Part shown: positions 1-5,483 of the stretch, piece after piece | How the letters are laid out: every line of letters begins with the position of its first letter | Numbering within the stretch: the stretch's first letter is position 1 | Assembly (NCBI GenBank): GCA_947367285.1 | Contig: CANBDB010000007.1 | Location: 1-23,054, forward strand | Source: an uncultured Clostridia bacterium | GTDB taxonomy: Bacteria; Bacillota; Clostridia; Oscillospirales; CAG-272 | Direction: 5' to 3' | Length of the DNA: 23,054 nt | The notes under the pieces: generated by a model | What the model was told of the DNA's origin: nothing | The model's input: only the letters and a program-made list of their open reading frames with translations | The model's database searches: none | Program-made: the position numbers and the translations under genes

Positions 1-523
1 GTAGTGGTGTTATCGCACTTTGACGTGAAACTAAAATAAAGGAATTAAATTCCGAAATATCAATTGGATTTTCAAGCAAATACAAATCTTTTACATCAGC
101 GTATACACGACCAGACCAATGGTTCTGAAATTCAAGCTCATCTTCTTTTTCTGGACGGCTACCGATACGACCGATGGCAAAAATTTTACCACCATATAAC
201 GAATACAGTTCTCTTGCTCTTTGAAGCCATTCAACCAAAAGCTTTTGGTCATGCATTGCAGGATCTAATACCTTTGTGGCAGTTTCCAATTTTCTTATCC
301 ATTGTATTGCAGTTTTTGCGTGGAAATATAGAACAATATCGCCAACAACACTACTACGCGGAACTGTCCAAATAGTATATCCGTCGACTGCCTCATTTAT
401 CACATCTTCTACGTTATAACAGCCGTGTTCATATATAAAATCTTCAAGTTGTTCTATTGTTTTGGGGAAGCTGATATTGTTAATGTGAGCATTTATAAAA
501 TCGTATTTTAAATCATTCTTCAT
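1..523 (-). CDS. Unknown protein, possible PUA/EVE-like fold (3' end off window)
   Basis: The frame is open from an ATG at 523-521 to the window edge, giving 174 codons without a stop; the C-terminus lies outside. The start codon overlaps the stop of the upstream gene as ATGA, so the two are probably translationally coupled. The visible protein begins MKNDLKYDFINAHINNISFP and has a VGDIVLYFHAKTAIQWI stretch around residues 63-79. Later it has GKIFAIGRIG, an aromatic HWSGRVYADV segment and PIDISEFNSFILVSR near the edge. A 'GD.VLFY...' stretch followed by an 'I.AIG.V' strand and a 'P....F..FI..SR' end recalls EVE/PUA-like nucleic-acid-binding modules, but that is a resemblance from memory and weak. 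No signal peptide or membrane segment is visible. The AT-rich composition matches the neighbouring accessory genes rather than the chromosomal genes to the right. Confidence 0.7.
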   Translation of the reverse strand, partial: MKNDLKYDFINAHINNISFPKTIEQLEDFIYEHGCYNVEDVINEAVDGYTIWTVPRSSVVGDIVLYFHAKTAIQWIRKLETATKVLDPAMHDQKLLVEWLQRARELYSLYGGKIFAIGRIGSRPEKEDELEFQNHWSGRVYADVKDLYLLENPIDISEFNSFILVSRQSAITPL

Positions 524-1173
524 ATTTCAACTTCAAACAATTCTTTCAATTCATCAAAATTATACGGATATGCATTGCTACCCTCAATTTTTACAGTTCT
601 GCTCCCATTGGAAAAGTAAATATAAAGATGCCATTGTGTGCCATCAAGCACTTCATAACCAAAACGGCGAGGAGAGTAATTCCTATCCCATTCCCCTATG
701 TGTAAGTCTGCGATACCGTCAAGGAAGTCGTCTTTAGTCATCTTTTCAATTTCAGCATCGTCAAAATTAGATGGCTTTAGCATCAAAGAATGCTCGATAT
801 ATGTATTTACAACATCCCCCTCGATGGTATATATCCTTTTTTCATGACCATCAAAAAAACCACCAATAGAAAACTCAACCTTCTCGATATAAGGGATATT
901 GTCGTTAAATTGTTGAGCCTTTAATTCTGCTTTGGTAGGTGTATAAACCCCACCCGCTTCACTTAAGGCTTGTTTGGCTCGGTCAAGATAGTATCGATTA
1001 CAAGAAATGCGAACTGCTTCGCTTGGGTGCATCATACATTGATATTCAGGATGTTCCATTATATTCTTTAAACGACTGATTTCTCGTTTCAAACTGCGTA
1101 TAGCAGTCATTATTTGTTCAGCATTTTTGCCTTTTAAATATTCTTCATAATATACGCCCGGACTAATCATCAT
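520..1173 (-). CDS. Hypothetical protein, 217 aa, accessory-region type
   Basis: I recognise the general type, a conserved hypothetical of clostridial mobile regions, but not a function. The first ~75 residues are predicted helical: EEYLKGKNAEQIMTAIRSLK, then KREISRLKNIMEHPEY, then a HPSEAVRISCNRYYLDRAKQ segment. The middle and C-terminal parts are predicted beta-rich with many acidic residues (IEKVEFSIGGFFDGHEKRIY; HIGEWDRNYS; WHLYIYFSNGSRTVKIEG), ending in FDELKELFEVEI. It has no signal peptide, membrane segment or obvious catalytic motif. AAAGGAG lies 11 nt upstream of the first of two adjacent ATGs. A good sigma-A promoter lies at 1239-1267. Its stop overlaps the start of the following gene, so the pair is one transcription and translation unit. 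Confidence 0.75.
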   Translation of the reverse strand: MMISPGVYYEEYLKGKNAEQIMTAIRSLKREISRLKNIMEHPEYQCMMHPSEAVRISCNRYYLDRAKQALSEAGGVYTPTKAELKAQQFNDNIPYIEKVEFSIGGFFDGHEKRIYTIEGDVVNTYIEHSLMLKPSNFDDAEIEKMTKDDFLDGIADLHIGEWDRNYSPRRFGYEVLDGTQWHLYIYFSNGSRTVKIEGSNAYPYNFDELKELFEVEI

Positions 1174-1238
1174 AATAAATTGGTCTCCTTTTATTTTATG
1201 AATTTGCCAATTAAACGCCCAGTAAAATTAACAATTAC

Positions 1239-1267
1239 ATTATATCACAAATATTACCAAAAGTAAA
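1239..1267 (-). promoter_or_regulatory. Sigma-A promoter of the 217-aa gene
   Basis: Read on the minus strand: TTTACT (1267-1262), a 17-bp spacer, then TATAAT (1244-1239). The start codon is about 65 bases downstream. The -35 overlaps the foot of the 1265-1304 hairpin, so termination from the upstream gene and initiation here are packed together. Confidence 0.7.
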
Positions 1268-1306
1268 TAGGGCGACTTGAGATTTTACTCAAACCGCCCT
1301 ATTTTT
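1265..1306. terminator. Hairpin terminator, possibly bidirectional
   Basis: AAATAGGGCG (1265-1274) pairs with CGCCCTATTT (1295-1304), with an inner TTGAG/CTCAA pairing at 1277-1281 and 1288-1292. It is T-rich on the plus side (ATTTTTG) and less so on the minus side. It probably ends transcription from the minus-strand DUF3991/TOPRIM gene before the next promoter. Confidence 0.6.
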
Positions 1307-1309
1307 GTT

Positions 1310-1570
1310 AGAAAACCTTACATATTGACCTCTGCAGGTCTGCTCCCCCTTTCGGGGGATGGTACGCTACGCTGAAAAGACTGGCTGTATGTTAAAAAAG
1401 AAAGGAAAAAGGATAACAAACATAAAACAACATAGCGTACCACCTTTCTGCTTTTAATAAGCCTTACGCTTTCTAAAGCCTTGCAATACAATGGCGTTGC
1501 ACCATTGATTATTATATTCTATAACGCTTATTTGGGGATTATAACTCAAGATTGTCGAAAAATGAGTTTT
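1310..1570. other. Noncoding structured stretch with several inverted repeats
   Basis: No convincing gene is present. In plus-strand order it holds GACCT-CTGC-AGGTC (1327-1340), a C5/G5 hairpin (1345-1358), and a 10-bp perfect inverted repeat TGGTACGCTA (1360-1369) / TAGCGTACCA (1433-1442) enclosing 63 purine-rich bases. Beyond it, towards the DUF3991/TOPRIM gene, is a CAATGG/CCATTG hairpin on the minus strand near 1485-1505. A cluster of hairpins beside a mobile-element gene may be an untranslated leader, a transfer origin or a remnant of a recombination site. The sequence alone does not decide. Confidence 0.4.
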
Positions 1571-2668
1571 TTACGATTGTTTTTGTAATTCGTATTGCAA
1601 CATGGCATTCCACGTTTGCACATAGCCATTTTTTAATGAGTAGTCACGCAAGATAGGTTGCATATTTACCATAACTCTTTGGCTGATGTTCTGCGTTGCC
1701 TTTAACCCTGCGGAATCATTCTGCAAACAAGCGTATATTGTCAGCACTTCGGGGTGTTCCGAAAGAAAGTTATACAGTACACCGTTGCTAATCCCATTGA
1801 TAGAGAGCAGACAGCTTGCCTTTTCGATTTCGGGAACTAACCCCATTTTTACTAACGTAAGATATGACATAAGGTCAACCACGTTTTCAAAGACATACAC
1901 ATTACGGAACATATTATAATCCGCTTCTTCTTTGATAGCGTAACGAAAGCCAGCATTTCTATGCTTGGCTTGCGTTTCCGTAGCAATATAGTTATTATCA
2001 CTCAAATACTTCAAAACCGATATGACATTATCTTTTTCGTATGTCAAAAAGCAAAGGTTGTATTGATTATCCATAATCAAATACTCTCTATGAATGAAAT
2101 TAGACACAATGTTTCTGTCAATTCCAAAACGATTATGTAAAACAGCATATCCAGTTTTATAGGAATTGTTATTTTCCTTTAGGAATAGATTTTCCGTCTT
2201 AATGGCGTTTAAGTTATGGTCGCTTGATAAACTGGATTTCTTTGCGTTTGGATATTTCAGCTCACAATACTCTCTAACGGATTGGTGATTTACAGTTTCC
2301 AAAAAGATTTTAGCAACGTAACAAGCTTGAGTGAATGTTAAACCCAAGAATGTTTTTAATGCTTCAATAAAATCATAGACTTTATTGGTTTCGGTATCAT
2401 ATACACCCTCGGAATAAATGATACAGTGTTTATGATACTTAAAGACTAAACGATCTTCCTCATAGGAAAGTGCGTTTTCATCATACCACACAAGAGCGTG
2501 AATGTTATCTACTGCCTTGAATTGCTCTATATCTCTTGGTAAGTAATGCGGTTTAGGGAATTGATTTTTAAACAGCCTCGCTTTGAAAGTGTCATTAGCG
2601 TTTACACCATTATAACGTTTATCAATTAGAGGAACTTCTACTTTAATTATATTTTTAATATCTGACAT
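1571..2668 (-). CDS. DUF3991/TOPRIM-like protein of a mobile element
   Basis: This 365-aa cytoplasmic protein is a probable relative of the DUF3991-plus-TOPRIM proteins of clostridial conjugative and mobilisable elements, thought to act on nucleic acid like primases or topoisomerases. A DUF3991-like region (GYAVLHNRFGIDRNIVSNFI, then NQYNLCFLTYEKDN) is followed by a TOPRIM-like one. The latter has VYVFENVVDLMSYL carrying the expected acidic residue, CLLSINGISNGVL, and ACLQNDSAGLKAT near the place of the usual D-x-D-x-A-G. There the first acidic position reads Asn, so catalytic competence is uncertain. The start at 2668 is chosen over 2725 because AAGGAG sits 8-9 nt upstream of MSDIKN, and the 19 upstream codons look non-coding. 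The element assignment is inferred from family and AT-rich context; no relaxase or integrase is in the window. Confidence 0.65.
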   Translation of the reverse strand: MSDIKNIIKVEVPLIDKRYNGVNANDTFKARLFKNQFPKPHYLPRDIEQFKAVDNIHALVWYDENALSYEEDRLVFKYHKHCIIYSEGVYDTETNKVYDFIEALKTFLGLTFTQACYVAKIFLETVNHQSVREYCELKYPNAKKSSLSSDHNLNAIKTENLFLKENNNSYKTGYAVLHNRFGIDRNIVSNFIHREYLIMDNQYNLCFLTYEKDNVISVLKYLSDNNYIATETQAKHRNAGFRYAIKEEADYNMFRNVYVFENVVDLMSYLTLVKMGLVPEIEKASCLLSINGISNGVLYNFLSEHPEVLTIYACLQNDSAGLKATQNISQRVMVNMQPILRDYSLKNGYVQTWNAMLQYELQKQS

Positions 2669-2916
2669 TTTGATATTCTCCTTATAAAAATTATTTTTAA
2701 CGATATTTACATACTGGAAAAGCATATTACTTTGGGAATAGACTATATCCCTGCGAGGATGAAATCCGTGCTCTTACAAGGGCGTGCAATCATTCCATAC
2801 TGGATTGATAGACAACTCTCTTAAAGAGTTGTCGCCAGAAAGCACGCTTTCTGTACTATTTCTCCTTGACTAATTATAAAGAAGGCGTTTTTCAATTATT
2901 CAAAAAAATTGTTCGA

Positions 2917-2940
2917 CTAACCGTAATCAATGTGTTTCAT
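2917..2940 (-). CDS. Seven-residue short ORF (MKHIDYG) with strong RBS
   Basis: ATG at 2940-2938 is preceded by AAGGGGGAG at good spacing and is followed by a TAG after seven codons. A strong ribosome binding site in front of so short a frame suggests either a leader peptide acting on downstream RNA structure, or the surviving start of a truncated gene. The downstream hairpins at 2811-2853 lie in the same transcriptional direction. No promoter could be assigned with confidence. Confidence 0.25.
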   Translation of the reverse strand: MKHIDYG

Positions 2941-3033
2941 AAACTCCCCCTTTGTATGATTTGTAACTCTATTTTAGTAGTCTACAAATCAAACGGCAGA
3001 GGAAAATGTTCGAGCAACAACCGCCGCCCGAAA

Positions 3034-3060
3034 ACAAAAAAAGCACGCATTTCTGCGTGC
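3034..3060 (-). terminator. Rho-independent terminator on minus strand
   Basis: AGCACGCA/TGCGTGCT form an 8-bp stem around 3041-3060. On the minus strand it is followed by a run of seven T (plus-strand A-run just left of the stem). It lies 100 bases beyond tRNA-Ser, so it is a second stop after that gene, or the end of something lost. Confidence 0.7.
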
Positions 3061-3130
3061 TACCAGTATGGGAAATCGTGATTTTTATGTCCGTATGGGA
3101 TTGTAAGGGATTTTTGAGCTATGAAAATGA

Positions 3131-3159
3131 AAAAAGTCCTTGAAAATCAAGGACTTTTT
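3131..3159. terminator. Terminator directly after tRNA-Ser
   Basis: AAAAAGTCCTTGA pairs with TCAAGGACTTTTT across a short A-rich loop. It begins two bases from the tRNA CCA end and is symmetric, so it could act on both strands. Its main role would be to end the tRNA-Ser transcript. Confidence 0.85.
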
Positions 3160-3160
3160 C

Positions 3161-3253
3161 TGGCGGAGAAGGAGAGATTTGAACTCTCGCGCCGGGTATA
3201 TCCGGCCTACACCCTTAGCAGGGGCGCCTCTTCGGCCTCTTGAGTACTTCTCC
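3161..3253 (-). tRNA. tRNA-Ser (anticodon GCU)
   Basis: The minus strand folds into a class II tRNA of 93 nt including an encoded CCA (3163-3161). The acceptor stem GGAGAAG (3253-3247) pairs with CTTCTCC (3171-3165), followed by discriminator G. The anticodon arm is CGCCC-CTGCTAA-GGGTG, giving anticodon GCU. A long variable arm (GGCCGG...CCGGC type) and T-arm GAGAG-TTCAAAT-CTCTC are clear, as expected for serine. A perfect consensus promoter lies upstream and a terminator directly downstream. The accessory-looking DNA abuts its 3' end. Confidence 0.97.
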
Positions 3254-3298
3254 AAATACTCTCGTGAACTGCCGCTTCCATTCCGTTCACGCCCAATT

Positions 3299-3327
3299 AT
3301 TATATACGATTTTTTTGCGTTTGTCAA
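3299..3327 (-). promoter_or_regulatory. Consensus sigma-A promoter of tRNA-Ser
   Basis: On the minus strand TTGACA (3327-3322), 17-bp spacer, TATAAT (3304-3299): a perfect match to the consensus. Transcription would begin near 3292. The precursor would then start with an inverted repeat GTGAAC/GTTCAC (3290-3264) before the mature tRNA at 3253. Confidence 0.9.
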
Positions 3328-3362
3328 GTGCTTTTGAACAAATTTATTCCATAATTTAAAAA

Positions 3363-3391
3363 TCATATTTATCTTTTCCCCTGCATACATT
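3363..3391 (+). promoter_or_regulatory. Sigma-E-like sporulation promoter of sipL
   Basis: TCATATT (3363-3369), a 14-bp spacer, then CATACATT (3384-3391). The Bacillus sigma-E consensus is (G/T)(A/C)ATATT, 14-15 bp, CATACA(A/C)T, so only one position departs. The start codon is 26 bases downstream with AAGGAG at 3405-3410. This would place the gene under mother-cell control. Confidence 0.65.
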
Positions 3392-3416
3392 TTACAAAAA
3401 AGCAAAGGAGATTTTT

Positions 3417-4949
3417 ATGGACAATTCTCAAGGCAATATCGGGTATTTTTCGGGAATGCCCGTGTGTGATAAGCATTTTTCGGTAGAGTTAGGTGCGGAC
3501 TACTCCCTGCCCGACTATCATTCCGAAATCAGACGTATTCTCTCATCCGTCGCTACCGTCGTTCCTGCGCGCGATTTTTTCGGCAGTGGCGAGGCGGAGC
3601 TATCGGGTGAGGTGTTTTACAAAATTCTCTATCTCGGGGCTGACGGCAAGCCTTATTCCGTTACACTGACGGATAAATATTCCGCAAAAGCACCTCTTGA
3701 TTTTAATTCCAACTGTGTTAATATTGACGAGGTTTCTCTTATATCGGGGTGCGTGTGCGACAGTGTAAACGCGCGTGTGTTAGGCCCGAGAAAGCTGAGC
3801 GTTAAGGCAAATCTTGATTGCCGCTTACTCGCCCTCTCCCCTGCTCTCTACACGCCCAAAATCAATGGCGAGGGCAATTTCTCCGCCATTGAGACCCTCG
3901 TGCGCGAGACCCCATCAATCAAGGCGCAAAAGCTTGAAGGAGAGCGCCTTATACTCAATGATTTCATTCCAATGGACTCGAATATCGACTCCGTTAGAAT
4001 TATTTCCGCAACTCCACGCGTATATATCTCCGAGTGCTCAATGACTGCGGGCGGTGCAAACGTGAGGGGCGAGGTGATCCTCTCTCTTCTCTACTGTAAT
4101 GACGCGGAGAGTGATCTCGCACAGGTTATGGCGCGAAAGCTCCCCTTTTCCACCCTTATCAAGTCCAACGAGGTTATAGCAGGCGGTGAGGTATGCGCTC
4201 ACGGTGAGGTATTTGACGAGCAAATATCCGTTGATGACGACGGTGTAAAGATAGAACTATGCCTCAACGTTCACTCAGTGATGCAGGGCAACGAAAGTGT
4301 CAACTATACCGAGGATGCATTCTCTACAGAACGGGAGAGTGAGGCACAAACGTCGGGCGTGGGTGTGATGACGGCGCACCGTTGCACAAACAAAAATTTG
4401 ACCCAAAATGATGTTTTCTTCCTCGACGAAGTGAAAATTCCGCGTGATGCGGTAATTATAGACGCCTCGGCACGCGCATCTCTCGGTGAGATGACGCACA
4501 GCGGAACAAATCTCGCCTTTGGGGGTAATATTTACTACACCGTTCTATATTTCCACGACGGAGAATACATGACGCGAGAATTAAGCGCTCCCCTCCACTA
4601 CGATTTGGACAGCAAGCATATGCCCGAATCCACTCTTCCGCGGTGGTCGGCTCACACCACAGTCACCTCCTCGCGTGTACGGTGCGACGGCGAGAGGATT
4701 TTTATTGACAGCGAGCTGTGCTTTGCCTTTTGCGTACAGGGGCTATGCAATATTATGATAGTGAGCGAATTGAATTTTGGCAAAATGATTGAAAAATCCT
4801 TTGGCGGTATAACACTTTGCTATCCCGAGGCGGGCGAGTCGCTTTGGAGTGTAGCCAAGCGCTACAGTGAGCCAACGGATAGGATTTGCAAGCGCAATTC
4901 GATTGAAAACACCACCGGAGCTGTAAAAAAGAAGTATCTGATCATATAA
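3417..4949 (+). CDS. sipL: SipL-like spore coat morphogenesis protein (SPOCS/DUF3794 repeats + LysM)
   Basis: This 510-aa protein has three DUF3794/SPOCS-type repeats, roughly residues 30-100, 175-255 and 325-400. Each has the pattern of a strand-rich segment with 'GEV.Y.ILY'-like cores: GEVFYKILYLGADGKPYSV, GEVILSLLYCNDAESDL and GNIYYTVLYFHDGEYM. A C-terminal LysM-like motif follows (GESLWSVAKRYSEPTDRICK, about 470-490). Three SPOCS repeats plus a terminal LysM and a length near 520 aa match SipL, which in Clostridioides difficile binds SpoIVA to anchor the coat on the forespore. No signal peptide is present, consistent with a mother-cell cytosolic protein. ATG 3417 has AAGGAG 6 nt upstream and a sigma-E-like promoter. 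Other SPOCS proteins exist, but few combine all these parts. Confidence 0.82.
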   Translation: MDNSQGNIGYFSGMPVCDKHFSVELGADYSLPDYHSEIRRILSSVATVVPARDFFGSGEAELSGEVFYKILYLGADGKPYSVTLTDKYSAKAPLDFNSNCVNIDEVSLISGCVCDSVNARVLGPRKLSVKANLDCRLLALSPALYTPKINGEGNFSAIETLVRETPSIKAQKLEGERLILNDFIPMDSNIDSVRIISATPRVYISECSMTAGGANVRGEVILSLLYCNDAESDLAQVMARKLPFSTLIKSNEVIAGGEVCAHGEVFDEQISVDDDGVKIELCLNVHSVMQGNESVNYTEDAFSTERESEAQTSGVGVMTAHRCTNKNLTQNDVFFLDEVKIPRDAVIIDASARASLGEMTHSGTNLAFGGNIYYTVLYFHDGEYMTRELSAPLHYDLDSKHMPESTLPRWSAHTTVTSSRVRCDGERIFIDSELCFAFCVQGLCNIMIVSELNFGKMIEKSFGGITLCYPEAGESLWSVAKRYSEPTDRICKRNSIENTTGAVKKKYLII

Positions 4950-5037
4950 TACCCCCAAAAAAAGGTCGTATTTACCCACCTGCCAGCCAAGCAATTGTTA
5001 CTTGCTACCCGTATAAAACTGGTAGAGGCATTTAAGC

Positions 5038-5102
5038 CTCCCTTGTGTAAAGGGAGCTCCGCTGTAGGCGGTGAGGGATTGTGAAAAAAGATTGCATTCC
5101 TT
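5038..5102. repeat. 65-bp dispersed repeat, copy 1
   Basis: It starts CTCCCTTGTGTAAAGGGAGC, where CTCCCTT/AAGGGAG form a stem, then has a GGCGGTGAGGGATTGTG segment and ends CATTCCTT. It matches 5195-5259 at 63 of 65 positions. A hairpin module follows (GGGGCGTCGAGGACGTCGCC, then CTCTACGG). The type resembles small noncoding repeats scattered in many Clostridia genomes, but copy number here cannot be judged from one window. Confidence 0.85.
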
Positions 5103-5194
5103 TGTAACGGGGCGTCGAGGACGTCGCCCTCTACGGAGTTAGATTGTATGATATCGTTTATTAATAGCCTTTACATTGCGGATCTAACCCAAGG

Positions 5195-5259
5195 CTCCCT
5201 TGTGTAAAGGGAGCTCCGCTGTAGGCGGTGAGGGATTGTGAAAAAAGGTTACATTCCTT
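5195..5259. repeat. 65-bp dispersed repeat, copy 2
   Basis: Direct repeat of 5038-5102 with two substitutions near the end. It is followed by a different short module (GCGGGATGGGAGACCCCTGC, then CCTACGG), so the first 65 bases are conserved while the tail varies. Confidence 0.85.
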
Positions 5260-5383
5260 CAAGGCGGGATGGGAGACCCCTGCCCTACGGTAAAATAGAT
5301 ATAGTTCGTGATGTGTCTTATAAATTTAGCAAAACAATATTGCGAGAATGGCGAAGCCGCGACAAAAAAAGTTTTTCGGGGGT

Positions 5384-5415
5384 GCAGGGGGCGGCTTTTC
5401 AAAAAAGCCCCCTGC
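5384..5415. repeat. GC-rich hairpin element
   Basis: GCAGGGGGC and GCCCCCTGC form a perfect 9-bp stem around a loop that itself holds CTTTT/AAAAG. It is preceded by a GTTTTTCGGGGG tract. It could be a further dispersed repeat or a secondary terminator after ftsK. Neither strand has a clean T-run right after the stem. Confidence 0.5.
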
Positions 5416-5438
5416 TATTCCAAAATAATCTAACTTTC

Positions 5439-5466
5439 AAAAAAGAGGACTCCTCGCGGAGTCCTC
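5439..5466 (-). terminator. Terminator of ftsK
   Basis: GAGGACTCC (5445-5453) pairs with GGAGTCCTC (5458-5466) around a 4-nt loop. On the minus strand it is followed by six T (plus A-run 5439-5444). It lies 18 bases past the ftsK stop codon. Confidence 0.92.
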
Positions 5467-5483
5467 AATTATCATTTATTCAA

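Larger units (their letters stand above)
2669..3130. other. Noncoding, inverted-repeat-rich region between mobile-type gene and tRNA-Ser
   Basis: No substantial gene is visible. Perfect inverted repeats are GACAACTCT/AGAGTTGTC (2811-2833) and CAGAAAGC/GCTTTCTG (2836-2853), with a weaker CAATC/GATTG pairing at 2787-2807. The hairpins sit upstream of the DUF3991/TOPRIM gene in its direction of transcription, so they could form a structured 5' leader. AAGGAG on the minus strand near 2863-2868 has no ATG at a usable distance, which suggests a decayed or rearranged segment. The direct repeat GTATGGGA occurs at about 3066 and 3093, close to the tRNA end, and could be an integrase arm site. Confidence 0.4.
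4950..5483. other. Noncoding repeat-rich stretch between sipL and ftsK
   Basis: No gene is supported. The stretch contains two copies of a 65-bp repeat (5038-5102 and 5195-5259), each followed by a small GC-rich module ending in CTACGG. It also holds a strong hairpin at 5384-5415 and the ftsK terminator at 5439-5466. The two flanking genes are convergent, so this is the kind of gene-free site where dispersed repeats accumulate. Confidence 0.7.

Noticed and set aside
64..375. 103-aa plus-strand frame
   Set aside because: Antisense to the minus-strand gene 1-523, which is open throughout and coupled to its upstream neighbour by an ATGA overlap.
2866..3081. 71-aa plus-strand frame near the tRNA
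   Set aside because: No RBS, runs through a terminator hairpin and ends in repeats; composition is not protein-like.
3085..3405. 106-aa minus-strand frame
   Set aside because: Overlaps tRNA-Ser, its promoter and its terminator; it is a chance frame.
5038..5259. Possible CRISPR array
   Set aside because: Only two copies, 157 bases apart in start position, with long unique DNA between; no cas genes.
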